DNA of 64,000 nt from the NCBI RefSeq assembly GCF_030283145.1, contig NZ_JASNWE010000001.1, positions 2,336,868 to 2,400,867 of the forward strand. Direction: 5' to 3'. The notes under the pieces are model-generated. The model did no database searches, was not told the origin of the DNA, and saw nothing but the letters and a program-made list of their open reading frames with translations. Positions within the stretch are counted from its first letter, which is position 1; every line of letters begins with the position of its first letter. Shown one piece after another: positions 1-8,446 of the stretch. A program made the translations under genes and the position numbers. This DNA comes from Actinomadura xylanilytica. GTDB taxonomy: Bacteria; Actinomycetota; Actinomycetes; Streptosporangiales; Streptosporangiaceae.

Positions 1-30
1 GGGTGGACGCCGGTAACGCCCAGTGGAAGC

Positions 31-46
31 GGGGGGTCGTCCCCCC
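31..46. repeat. perfect G6/C6 hairpin at window edge
   Basis: Six G, the tetraloop TCGT and six C form a perfect hairpin, followed by GGATCC-GGAGG-GGGTCC, another short dyad. It resembles the G5-TCG-C6 hairpin inside the insertion at 29155-29247. It may be a dispersed palindrome or the tail of an upstream transcript; the upstream gene lies outside the window. Confidence 0.4.
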
Positions 47-67
47 GAGGATCCGGAGGGGGTCCGA

Positions 68-835
68 GTGGGCACGCGGCCACACGAGGTGGGCACGCGG
101 TCACCGGCCGGCCGGCCGGGCGCGGTCCCGGGGTTCGCGATCGTCCTGAACGGGGTGGCGGCGGTGGCCTACGCCACGTTCTTCCTGGAACACCTGCTGA
201 GCCCCGACCTCGACGTCATCAACGGCTACGTCAGCGAGCTGTCGGCCGTCGACCAGCCCTACGACGCCCTCTACAGCGGCGGCGACTTCGTCACCGGCCT
301 GCTGATCATCATCGTCGCGGCCACCTGCCTGCTGACGCTGCGGCGCAGGCCGTGGGCCACCGCCGGCTGGACGCTGCTGATGCTGTTCGGCGTCTGCGCC
401 ATCGGCGACGCGGTGTTCCCGCTCGACTGCGCGCCCAGCCTGGAGAGCCGCTGCGCGCTGCTCGAACGGTCGGAGAACGTCTCGTTCTCCCACGAGTTCC
501 ACTCGGTCACCAGCAGCGCGGTGGTGATGTTCGGGGTGGCCTCGCTGTTCACCCTGTCGATCGCCGCCCACCGGTACGGCTGGTGGCCGTTCCTGGCCCG
601 CTGGGGCTGGGTGCTGGCCGCGCTGGAGTCGGCCGCCGGGCTCGCCACCCTGCTGGCGATGCTGCTCGGCCAGTGGCTGGGGATCATCCAGCGCATCCAG
701 ATCGGCATCCTGTGCCTGGGCCTGCTCGTCATCGGCTGGGCGCTGTACACCGACTGGCGTGCCGCGCGGAGCGACCGGCGGCGGCCGGGCGCCGAGCCCG
801 GCACCGGCCACGAGCGAGAAGAGGCGACGCCATGA
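68..835 (+). CDS. DUF998-type integral membrane protein
   Basis: Predicted multi-pass membrane protein of 255 residues with about six hydrophobic segments (roughly 22-41, 76-93, 98-117, 148-166, 172-204 and 211-231) and a basic, Glu-rich cytoplasmic tail. The spacing of helices and the Asp/Cys-containing loop around 118-140 fit the DUF998 family, whose function is unknown. I chose GTG at 68 because GGAGGGGG lies 6 nt upstream; an in-frame GTG at 23 would add 15 hydrophilic residues but has no visible ribosome binding site. Its stop overlaps the next start by 4 nt (ATGA), so translation is probably coupled to the hydrolase and then to the lipoprotein. Confidence 0.75.
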   Translation: MGTRPHEVGTRSPAGRPGAVPGFAIVLNGVAAVAYATFFLEHLLSPDLDVINGYVSELSAVDQPYDALYSGGDFVTGLLIIIVAATCLLTLRRRPWATAGWTLLMLFGVCAIGDAVFPLDCAPSLESRCALLERSENVSFSHEFHSVTSSAVVMFGVASLFTLSIAAHRYGWWPFLARWGWVLAALESAAGLATLLAMLLGQWLGIIQRIQIGILCLGLLVIGWALYTDWRAARSDRRRPGAEPGTGHEREEATP

Positions 836-1779
836 GCCCCCAGGCCGGCACGGTCGTGGACGCCGGCGGCGAACGGGTGCACGTGGTCGAGACCGGCCCC
901 CCGGGCGGTCCCCCGCTGCTGCTGAGCTCCGGGCTCGGCGGCGCGTGGTTCGACTGGCGCCCCAGCGCGGACCTGCTGGACGGCGCCCACCGGGTGGCCG
1001 TCTTCGACCGGCCGGGGCTGGGGCTGAGCCCGGCCGGCCGCGCGGCGCCCAGTCTGCGCCGCGAGACCGCGATCCTGGCCGGGCTCGCCGAGCGGGCGGG
1101 CGGCCGGGTCGTGGTGGTCGCGCACTCGCTGGCGGGCTTTCACGCCGAGGCGTTCGCGCGGCAGTGGCCCGACCTGGTGCGGGGCCTGGTGCTGGTCGAT
1201 CCCAGCTACGAGCGCGATCCGTCCGGCGGGGCCTGGCGGCCCCGGTTCAGCCGGGTCGCCACCCACCCGGCGGCCCCGCGCGTCCAGGCGCCGCCGCGGG
1301 TCTCCGCCGCGGCCGTCCCGGCCACCCGGGCGCTGGGCGCGGTGGTCGGGGCGACCCGGATCCCCTGGCTCGCCGCCCCCGCCGGGCGGCGGCTGGCCAT
1401 GCGGTTCCTGACCCGTCGCAGGGTGCCCGTCCCCGATGGCGAAGTGCGCGCGGTGTACGGGCGCGGCACGGTGCTCGGCGGGATCCTCGCCGAGGAGCTG
1501 GCCTACCGTGAGATGGCCGCCGACCTCGCCGCACTGCGCGTCCGGCTGCCGTTCCCGCCGGTCCCGCTGGTGGTGCTGACGGCGCTCGGGGACGTGAAGG
1601 ACCCCGCCAAGGCGCGCGAGTGGGCCGAGGGCCATCGGACGCTCGCGGAGATGAGCCCCTACGGCAGGCAGGTCGAGCTGCCCACCGAGCTGCATCTGCT
1701 GCATGTCGACCGTCCGGACGTCGTGGCCGAGGCCGTCGCCGAGGTGCTGGGACGCGGCGAGGCCGGGGAGGAGGGATGA
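832..1779 (+). CDS. alpha/beta hydrolase
   Basis: Protein of 315 residues with the alpha/beta-hydrolase fold: an oxyanion-loop region near residues 30-40, a strand ending in AHSLAG with the nucleophile Ser at about 99, and a C-terminal strand with a candidate catalytic His at about 291 (LLHVDRP). The elbow is A-H-S-L-A rather than canonical G-x-S-x-G, a common variation. The substrate cannot be told from sequence; no signal peptide is seen, so it should be cytoplasmic. Start ATG 832 overlaps the upstream stop (ATGA) and its own stop overlaps the lipoprotein start in the same way, indicating one translationally coupled transcript. Confidence 0.85.
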   Translation: MSPQAGTVVDAGGERVHVVETGPPGGPPLLLSSGLGGAWFDWRPSADLLDGAHRVAVFDRPGLGLSPAGRAAPSLRRETAILAGLAERAGGRVVVVAHSLAGFHAEAFARQWPDLVRGLVLVDPSYERDPSGGAWRPRFSRVATHPAAPRVQAPPRVSAAAVPATRALGAVVGATRIPWLAAPAGRRLAMRFLTRRRVPVPDGEVRAVYGRGTVLGGILAEELAYREMAADLAALRVRLPFPPVPLVVLTALGDVKDPAKAREWAEGHRTLAEMSPYGRQVELPTELHLLHVDRPDVVAEAVAEVLGRGEAGEEG

Positions 1780-2141
1780 AGCGGGTCCCCGCGGTGCTGC
1801 TGGCCGCGCTGCTCGTCCTGTCCCTGTCGGGCTGCAAGGTGATGAAGCGCATCTCCGACGGCGCCTATGAGAACGCCGTGGCCGACGGGTCCGCCACGCT
1901 GTTGGGCGACCGCGGCGTCCGGCTGAAGGCGCGGCCGATGTGCAGGATGCCCGACACCCGTTCCGACGCGCTGCTGCGGGTGCACTGCACGGCCCGGACG
2001 ACCGCCGGCGTCCCGGTCGTGGTGACCGGCACCGCCACCGATGCTGACACCGAGCACCCGCAGGAGGTGTACATCGTCACCGTCGGAGGGCGCGAGGCGC
2101 TGCGCACGCACTGCCTCGGCCCCGGCTGCCGACCTTCCTGA
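1776..2141 (+). CDS. small secreted lipoprotein with four conserved cysteines
   Basis: Predicted lipoprotein of 121 residues: a basic N-terminus, a hydrophobic stretch and the lipobox LSGC, so the mature protein should begin at Cys 19 and be anchored to the outer face of the membrane. The mature part has a C-x14-C pair, then about 41 residues, then C-x4-C. The same pattern occurs in the next gene, so the two are paralogues. The ATG overlaps the hydrolase stop (ATGA), and GGGGAGGAGG just upstream serves as ribosome binding site. The family is not certain; it resembles small DUF4333-like extracytoplasmic domains. Function unknown. Confidence 0.75.
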   Translation: MKRVPAVLLAALLVLSLSGCKVMKRISDGAYENAVADGSATLLGDRGVRLKARPMCRMPDTRSDALLRVHCTARTTAGVPVVVTGTATDADTEHPQEVYIVTVGGREALRTHCLGPGCRPS

Positions 2142-2222
2142 ACAGGTAACGACATGGTTCGCACCGGGTAAAACTCGCGCGCGGCGCGCTTGACCGGGCC
2201 CGGCCCGGGTGACGTTACCGCT

Positions 2223-2627
2223 GTGAAGATCACCCGTGTGAAGGCCCTGATCATGGGCGGTGCCACCGTGCTCGTGCTCGCGGTGGGCGCCGCCCTGGCC
2301 TATGTGACGCTCATCGACACCACCGAGCTGCGCTACAAGACGCAGACGGCCCTGCGCGGCGGGCTGCCGGACGCCGCCGCCGCCGAGCTGCGCGCCCGCG
2401 GCGTCACCCTGACGGGTCCGCTGAGCTGCCGGGACATGCCGGGCTGGACCAAGCGCAAGATGCGCGCCATGTGCACCGGCACCGCCTCCGACAAGCGGCA
2501 GGTGCAGGTCATCGGCAGCGGTGAGGACGAGACGAAGGCCAACTACTACACGATCCTCGTCGGCGGGCGCCCCATGGTCGAGAACGCGACCTGCCTGGCC
2601 GCCGACTGCCACAAGAAGAAGAACTGA
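2223..2627 (+). CDS. membrane-anchored extracytoplasmic four-cysteine protein
   Basis: Protein of 134 residues with an N-terminal membrane anchor (about 10-30) and a mature domain outside the cell. Its cysteines form C-x14-C, 39 residues, then C-x4-C, matching the lipoprotein at 1776-2141, so it is probably a diverged tandem duplicate with an uncleaved anchor instead of a lipobox. The GTG at 2223 has no Shine-Dalgarno; TTGACC at 2190-2195 suggests a promoter close to the start and perhaps leaderless translation. In-frame alternatives exist at 2190, 2238 and 2253. The 81-nt gap to the previous gene suggests its own transcript. Function unknown. Confidence 0.7.
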   Translation: MKITRVKALIMGGATVLVLAVGAALAYVTLIDTTELRYKTQTALRGGLPDAAAAELRARGVTLTGPLSCRDMPGWTKRKMRAMCTGTASDKRQVQVIGSGEDETKANYYTILVGGRPMVENATCLAADCHKKKN

Positions 2628-2689
2628 GGTCCGATCCCGGCCGCGGAGTGAGCACCGTCACTCTCGGCCGCCGCCGTCCAGGGCGGTGA

Positions 2690-2723
2690 AAGAACGTCCT
2701 ACGATGCGATGAGCTGCGTTCTT
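2690..2723. promoter_or_regulatory. inverted repeat upstream of plsX
   Basis: AAGAACG (2690-2696) and CGTTCTT (2717-2723) form a perfect 7-bp inverted repeat with a 20-nt spacer, 40 nt before the plsX start. It could be an operator or a 5' leader hairpin. The assignment rests only on symmetry and position. Confidence 0.3.
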
Positions 2724-2762
2724 GCGGCGCACCCGCGTACTTTCACCCCACCTGGAGCGGCC

Positions 2763-4145
2763 ATGACCGGCAATGGCGAGCCGTCGCGCTCCGCCACGGC
2801 CCGTCCCGCGGCGGCCCGTCCGCTGCCGGTCGCGGTGGACACGATGGGCGGCGACCACGCGCCCGAGGAGATCATCGCGGGGGCGGTCGCGGCGGTCCGC
2901 GAGCACGGCGTCCGCGCGGTCCTGGTGGGGCAGGCGCCGCGGATCCGGCGCGAGCTCGACCGGCACGGCATCGTCGGTGAGATCCCGATCGTGCACGCCG
3001 ACGAGGCCCTCGACATGGGCGAGGGCGCCCTGGCGAGCTGGCGCAAGCCGCGCTCGTCCATCGCGATCGCCTGCCACCTGGTCAAGCAGGGCCGGGCGGC
3101 GGCGCTGGTGTCGGCGGGCAGCACCGCCGGGGTGGTGGCCACCTCGCGGCTGCGGCTGAAGGGCCAGCAGGGCGTGCTGCGGCCCGCGATCGCGGTGACG
3201 CTGCCGACCCGGCCCCGACCGACGGTGCTGCTCGACGCCGGCGCCACGGCCGACGTCAAGCCCGAGACGCTCGTGCAGTTCGCCGCGCTCGGCACCGCGT
3301 ACGCGCAGATCCGGCTGGGCCTGGAGCGGCCCCGGGTCGGGCTGCTCAGCATCGGCGCCGAGCCCGCCAAGGGCGACAAGGTGACCAAGCGCGCCCACGA
3401 GCTGCTGGCCGGGGGGCACCACGGGATCGAGTTCACCGGCAACGTGGAGGGCCACGACCTGCTGGCCGGCACGGTCGACGTCGTGGTGACCGACGGGTTC
3501 ACCGGCAACGTCGCGCTCAAGACGATGGAGGGCACCATCGCGATGGCCTTCACCGAGATCAGGTCGGCGATGACCGGCAGCCGGACGGCCAAGGTCGGCG
3601 CGCTGCTCCAGCGCCGCCGCCTCCAGGAGCTCAAGGACCGGCTCGACTCCGACACCTACGGCGGCGGGGTGCTGCTCGGGCTGAACGGCACCGTGGTCAT
3701 CGCGCACGGCGCGTCCCGGGCCCGCGCGATCACCTCGGCCTGCCTGCTCGCCCACGAGCTGGCCGCCGGACGCATCGTCGAGCGCATCCGCGAGCAGGTG
3801 GCCGCCACCCGCACATCCCGCTTCGGCCGCTGGACGCACGGCGACCGCGACGCCGCCGACAAGCCCGCCGACAGGCCCGCTGAGAAGGCCGCCGAGAAGG
3901 TGTCCGGCAAGCCGTCCGACGGGACGGCCGAGAGGGCACCCGAGAGGCCCGCTGAGAAGACACCCGAGACGGAGCCGGCCAGAGACCCCGAGACGCCCGC
4001 CGAGGGCCGGGCGGCGATCGAGGCGGCTCAGGAGTCCCCGGAGGGTCCCGGCGCGCCGTCAGGTCCCGACCTCGCGCCCGTCGTCCCCCCTGCGGCCCCT
4101 CCCCCGGACGCTCCGCCGCCCGCGCCGGAGACCGGTCCCCGGTAG
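2763..4145 (+). CDS. plsX: phosphate acyltransferase PlsX with long disordered tail
   Basis: PlsX converts acyl-ACP plus phosphate into acyl-phosphate, the donor for PlsY in phospholipid synthesis. Residues 20-350 match the family: the DTMGGDHAP opening, SAGSTAG, LLDAGAT, FTGNVEG, DGFTGNVALK and the YGGGVLLGLNG region. The protein is 460 residues against a usual 330-350; the extra ~100 residues (from about 361) are Pro/Glu/Lys/Ala-rich with PAEK/PAER repeats, then Pro-rich, and look disordered. ATG 2763 is preceded by GGAGCGG; an in-frame ATG at 2709 has no such site. The usual neighbours rpmF, acpP, fabH and rnc are absent, so this may be a stand-alone or second copy. Confidence 0.9.
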   Translation: MTGNGEPSRSATARPAAARPLPVAVDTMGGDHAPEEIIAGAVAAVREHGVRAVLVGQAPRIRRELDRHGIVGEIPIVHADEALDMGEGALASWRKPRSSIAIACHLVKQGRAAALVSAGSTAGVVATSRLRLKGQQGVLRPAIAVTLPTRPRPTVLLDAGATADVKPETLVQFAALGTAYAQIRLGLERPRVGLLSIGAEPAKGDKVTKRAHELLAGGHHGIEFTGNVEGHDLLAGTVDVVVTDGFTGNVALKTMEGTIAMAFTEIRSAMTGSRTAKVGALLQRRRLQELKDRLDSDTYGGGVLLGLNGTVVIAHGASRARAITSACLLAHELAAGRIVERIREQVAATRTSRFGRWTHGDRDAADKPADRPAEKAAEKVSGKPSDGTAERAPERPAEKTPETEPARDPETPAEGRAAIEAAQESPEGPGAPSGPDLAPVVPPAAPPPDAPPPAPETGPR

Positions 4146-4181
4146 GCGGCGGGCCGGGATTGCCCTTAGCGATCATGGGGA

Positions 4182-6590
4182 ATGACGCAGGCATCCAACG
4201 GGGGCGAAGTGACGGGTGCACAGGCACCGGGCGGCGGCCTGACCGCCGCGCAGGTGCGCGAGCGGGTCGAGGCCGGGCAGACCAACGACGTGCCCCGGCG
4301 GACCAGCCGGTCGGTCGGTGAGATCGTCCGGGCGAACGTCCTCACCCGGTTCAACGCGCTGATCGGCTCGCTGTTCGTGCTCATCATGATCTTCGGGCAG
4401 TGGCAGGACGGGCTGTTCGGCGGGATCATCGTCGCCAACTCCGCCATCGGGGTCGTCCAGGAGCTGCGCGCCAAGCGGACCCTCGACCGGCTGGCGGTGG
4501 TGGGCGAGACGCCGGTGCGGGTGCTGCGCGACAGCGCCGAGCGCGAGGTCCCCCAGCAGGAGGTCGTGCTCGGCGACCTGATCCTGCTCGGCACCGGCGA
4601 CCGGATCACCGTGGACGGGACGGTCACCGGGTCCGAGGGCCTGGAGATCGACGAGTCGCTGCTGACCGGCGAGGCCGACCCGGTGCTGAAGACGCCCGGC
4701 GACCAGGTGCAGTCCGGCAGCTTCGCGGTGGCCGGCGGCGGCGCGTTCACCGCCGAGAAGGTGGGCCGCGACGCCTACGCGGCCCGGCTCGTCGAGGAGG
4801 CCAGCCGGTTCTCCCTGTCGCACTCGGAGCTGATGTCGGGCATCAACCGGTTCCTGAAGTACGTGACCTGGCTGATCGTGCCGATCGCGATCCTGCTGTT
4901 CGCCAGCCAGCTCTCCTCGGCGGACAGCGTGCCGGACGCGGTCGTGGGCGCGGTCGCCGGGGTGGTGACGATGGTCCCCGAGGGCCTGGTGCTGATGACC
5001 AGCATCGCGTTCGCCGTCGGCGTGGTGCGGCTCGGCCGCCGGCAGTGCCTGGTGCAGGAGCTGCCCGCGATCGAGGGCCTCGCCCGGGTGGACGTGCTGT
5101 GCGTCGACAAGACCGGCACGCTGACCGAGCCCGGCATGGACCTCGACCGGGTGGTGCCGCTGCGCGCGGACCTGCCCGGACGGGAGGCGCTGGCCGCGCT
5201 CGCGGCCTCCGACCCGGACCCGAACCCGACGATGCTGGCCGTCCGGGAGGGGCTCGGCACCACCGCCCCCGGCTGGGAGGCGACGGGCACGGTGCCGTTC
5301 TCGTCGGCCCGCAAGTGGAGCGGCGCCGAGTACGGCGGGCACGGCGCCTGGGTGTTCGGCGCCGCCGACGTGCTGCTCGCGGCGGACGACCCGTCCCGCA
5401 CGCGGGCCGAGGAGCTGGGCTCGACCGGGCTGCGGGTGCTGACCGTCGCCCGCGTCCCGGACGGCTCCCTGGCCTCCCCCGGCACCCTGGACGTGACCGC
5501 CGGCGCCGAGCCCGCCGCACTGGTCGTGCTGCGGCAGCGGCTGCGCGCCGAGGCGCCCGCCACGCTGCGCTACTTCGCCGAGCAGGGCGTCGAGGTCAAG
5601 GTGATCTCCGGCGACAACCCGGTGTCGGTCGGCGCCATCGCCCGTTCGCTGGACCTGCCGGGCGCGGACCGTCCCGTCGACGCCCGGACGCTGCCCGGCG
5701 GCGTCGCGGAGATGGCGGACGTGCTGGCGGAGCACTCGGTGTTCGGGCGGGTCGGCCCGCAGCAGAAGCGGGCCATGGTCAAGGCGTTGCAGTCCCGCGG
5801 TCACGTGGTGGCGATGACCGGCGACGGCGTCAACGACGTGCTGGCGCTCAAGGACGCCGACCTCGGCGTGTCGATGGGGTCGGGCAGCGGCGCGACCCGC
5901 GCGGTCGCGCAGATCGTCCTGCTGGACAACAGCTTCGCCACGCTGCCACAAGTGGTCGGCGAGGGCCGCCGGGTACTCGGCAACATCGAGCGGGTCGCCA
6001 ACCTGTTCCTCACCAAGACCGTCTACTCGATCATCCTGGCGTTGCTGGTGGGGGTGGTGCACGTCCGGTTCCCCTTCCTGCCCCGGCACCTGACCCTGAT
6101 CAGCTCCCTGACCATCGGTATCCCGGCGTTCTGCCTGGCCCTGGCGCCCAACCCGGAACGCGCCCGGACCGGGTTCGTGCCGCGGGTGCTGCGGTTCGCC
6201 ATCCCGGCCGGGGCCGCCTGCGGCATCGCCACGTTCTCCGGCTACCTGCTGGCCACCGAGCGCCCCGGCGGCGGCTTCGAGCAGGACAGCTCCACCGCCT
6301 CGCTGGCGCTGTTCGTGCTGGCGCTGTGGGTGCTGGCGCTGATCGCCCGCCCGTGGAACTGGTGGCGGCTCGGCCTGGTCGGGCTGATGGGCGCCGCGTT
6401 CGTGCTCGTGCTGGCGGTGCCGTGGCTGTCGGAGTTCTTCGCGCTCCACCCGGGCGGGCTGGACAACGACGCCACCGCCCTCGGGATCGCGCTGGGCGCG
6501 GCGGTGCTGCTGTCGCTGTTCCTGCGCCTGGCCCCCGACCTGCTCCGCCGCGTCCGCGACGCGCGCCGCCACGCGGGCGCCTCCCCCTGA
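4182..6590 (+). CDS. ctpE: CtpE-like cation-transporting P-type ATPase
   Basis: P-type ATPase of 802 residues, close in layout to mycobacterial CtpE (about 797 residues), which is implicated in calcium uptake. Visible features in order: an N-terminal stretch and two helices, the actuator motif LTGEAD, the M4 motif VPEGL, the phosphorylation site DKTGTLT (Asp near 309), an abbreviated nucleotide-binding domain, the hinge MTGDGVND (about 547) and C-terminal helices with LFLTKTVYS. No N-terminal heavy-metal domain (CxxC) is present. GTG 4209 would give the N-terminal length typical of CtpE and has a G-rich upstream stretch, so the true start may be there. The ion is inferred from family resemblance only. 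Confidence 0.9.
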   Translation: MTQASNGGEVTGAQAPGGGLTAAQVRERVEAGQTNDVPRRTSRSVGEIVRANVLTRFNALIGSLFVLIMIFGQWQDGLFGGIIVANSAIGVVQELRAKRTLDRLAVVGETPVRVLRDSAEREVPQQEVVLGDLILLGTGDRITVDGTVTGSEGLEIDESLLTGEADPVLKTPGDQVQSGSFAVAGGGAFTAEKVGRDAYAARLVEEASRFSLSHSELMSGINRFLKYVTWLIVPIAILLFASQLSSADSVPDAVVGAVAGVVTMVPEGLVLMTSIAFAVGVVRLGRRQCLVQELPAIEGLARVDVLCVDKTGTLTEPGMDLDRVVPLRADLPGREALAALAASDPDPNPTMLAVREGLGTTAPGWEATGTVPFSSARKWSGAEYGGHGAWVFGAADVLLAADDPSRTRAEELGSTGLRVLTVARVPDGSLASPGTLDVTAGAEPAALVVLRQRLRAEAPATLRYFAEQGVEVKVISGDNPVSVGAIARSLDLPGADRPVDARTLPGGVAEMADVLAEHSVFGRVGPQQKRAMVKALQSRGHVVAMTGDGVNDVLALKDADLGVSMGSGSGATRAVAQIVLLDNSFATLPQVVGEGRRVLGNIERVANLFLTKTVYSIILALLVGVVHVRFPFLPRHLTLISSLTIGIPAFCLALAPNPERARTGFVPRVLRFAIPAGAACGIATFSGYLLATERPGGGFEQDSSTASLALFVLALWVLALIARPWNWWRLGLVGLMGAAFVLVLAVPWLSEFFALHPGGLDNDATALGIALGAAVLLSLFLRLAPDLLRRVRDARRHAGASP

Positions 6591-6634
6591 CAATCCGATA
6601 CTGATCTGCACCTCGACGCCGATAACCTTGGGCC

Positions 6635-8380
6635 ATGCCCGATCCGCAACTCGCACTCGCCGCCCGGGTCCAGGCCGCGCTGGGCGCCGCCTTCGGACCC
6701 TCCCACGCCGGCGCCGACCCGGTCATCCGGCCGTCGCAGTTCGCCGACCTCCAGGCCAACGTGGCACTGCCACTGGCCAAGAGGCTGGGCCGAAAGCCGC
6801 GCGACGTCGCGAACGAGATCGTGGCCAACCTCGACCGCACCGGCCTGGTGTCGAACGTGGAGGTCAGCGGCCCCGGGTTCATCAACCTGACGCTCGACGA
6901 CGGGTGGATCGCCGGGCAGGCGCAGGAGGTCCTGGCCGACGAGCGGCTCGGGGTGCCGCGCGTCGAGGCGCCGCAGCGGGTCGTGGTGGAGTACTCCTCG
7001 CCCAACGTGGCCAAGGAGATGCACGTCGGGCACCTGCGCACCACGATCGTCGGCGACGCGATCGCCCGGATCCTGGAGTTCGCCGGGCACGACGTCGTCC
7101 GCGACAACCACGTCGGCGACTGGGGCACCCCGTTCGGCATGCTGATCGAGCACCTGCTCGACCTCGGCGAGGAGGCCGCCGCCCGCGACGACGCCTCGGT
7201 CTCCGACCTGACCGCGTTCTACCAGGCCGCACGGCACAAGTTCGACGGCGACCCCGAGTTCGCCGACCGGTCGCGGCGGCGCGTGGTGGCGCTCCAGGCC
7301 GGCGACCCCGAGACGCTGCGGCTGTGGCACGTGCTGGTCGAGGCGTCCACCCGGTACTTCAACACGGTGTACCGGCGGCTCGGCGTCTCGCTGACCGACG
7401 CCGACATCAAGGGCGAGAGCTTCTACAACGACCTGCTGGCCCCGACCGTCCAGGAGCTGGAGGACAAGGGCATCGCGGTGATCAGCGACGGGGCGCTGTG
7501 CGCGTTCCCGCCCGGGTTCACCGGCCGGGAGGGCGAGCCGCTGCCGGTCATCCTGCGCAAGAGCGACGGCGGCTACAACTACTCCACCTCCGACCTGGCC
7601 ACCATCCGCTACCGGGTCGACACCGAGCACATCGACCGGATGATCTACGTGGTGGGCGCGCCGCAGGCGCTGCACTTCCAGATGGCCTTCGCGGTCGCCC
7701 GGATGGCCGGCTGGCTGGACGAGGGCGTGCGGGCCGAGCACGCGCAGATCGGCAACGTGCTCGGCACCGACGGCAAGATCCTGCGCACCCGGGCGGGCGG
7801 CACGGTCAAGCTGGCCGAGCTGGTCGACGAGGCAATCGAGCGGGCCGGCCGGGAGTTCGACGAGATCGAGCACCAGGAGCCGTTCGACGCCGCGACCCGC
7901 GCGGACATCGTGGAGAAGGTCGGGGTCGGCGCGGTCAAGTACGCCGACCTGTCGGTGGCGCTGGACAGCGAGTACGTCTTCGACTTCGACCGGATGATCT
8001 CCTTCCACGGCAAGACCGGCCCCTACCTCCAGTACGCGACGGTGCGGATCCGGTCGATCTTCCGCAGGGGCGGGCTGGAGCCGGAGGCCGCGACGGGCCC
8101 GATCACGCTGGGCGAGCCGGCCGAGCGGGCACTGGCGCTGAAGCTGCTCGACTTCGGGGCGGTGGTCACGCAGGCGGGCGAGCTGTCCGAACCGCACCGG
8201 CTGGCCGGGTACCTGTTCGAGCTGGCCCAGGCCTACACCGGATTCTTCGAGAACTGCCCGGTGCTCAAGGCGCCGGACGAGGCCACCAGGACGTCCCGGT
8301 TGGCGCTGTGCGCGGCGACGCTGCGCACCCTGGTCACGGGCCTCGACCTGCTCGGTGTGCCGACGCCCGAACGCATGTAG
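6635..8380 (+). CDS. argS: arginyl-tRNA synthetase
   Basis: Class I synthetase charging tRNA-Arg, 581 residues, the normal length. It has the N-terminal Add-1 domain (about 1-100), SSPNVAKEMHVGHLRTT with the HIGH-type signature HVGH near 130-133, the conserved NHVGDWGTPFG block, a KMSKS-equivalent GKILRTR near 380 and the C-terminal DALR anticodon-binding domain. Cytoplasmic and essential if the only copy. It begins 44 nt after the ATPase stop on the same strand; in many actinomycetes argS leads to lysA and thrA, but here a convergent gene follows. Confidence 0.96.
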   Translation: MPDPQLALAARVQAALGAAFGPSHAGADPVIRPSQFADLQANVALPLAKRLGRKPRDVANEIVANLDRTGLVSNVEVSGPGFINLTLDDGWIAGQAQEVLADERLGVPRVEAPQRVVVEYSSPNVAKEMHVGHLRTTIVGDAIARILEFAGHDVVRDNHVGDWGTPFGMLIEHLLDLGEEAAARDDASVSDLTAFYQAARHKFDGDPEFADRSRRRVVALQAGDPETLRLWHVLVEASTRYFNTVYRRLGVSLTDADIKGESFYNDLLAPTVQELEDKGIAVISDGALCAFPPGFTGREGEPLPVILRKSDGGYNYSTSDLATIRYRVDTEHIDRMIYVVGAPQALHFQMAFAVARMAGWLDEGVRAEHAQIGNVLGTDGKILRTRAGGTVKLAELVDEAIERAGREFDEIEHQEPFDAATRADIVEKVGVGAVKYADLSVALDSEYVFDFDRMISFHGKTGPYLQYATVRIRSIFRRGGLEPEAATGPITLGEPAERALALKLLDFGAVVTQAGELSEPHRLAGYLFELAQAYTGFFENCPVLKAPDEATRTSRLALCAATLRTLVTGLDLLGVPTPERM

Positions 8381-8446
8381 GCACGGCACGGCCCGGGGGC
8401 TCGGCAGGGTGCGCACGGCCCTGAGGACTCGGAGCGGGCGCCGGGG

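Noticed and set aside
4173..6656. 827-codon frame on the minus strand
   Set aside because: It is antisense to the CtpE-like ATPase; its product is Gly/Gln/Arg/His-rich with no domain, the usual shadow of high-GC coding DNA.
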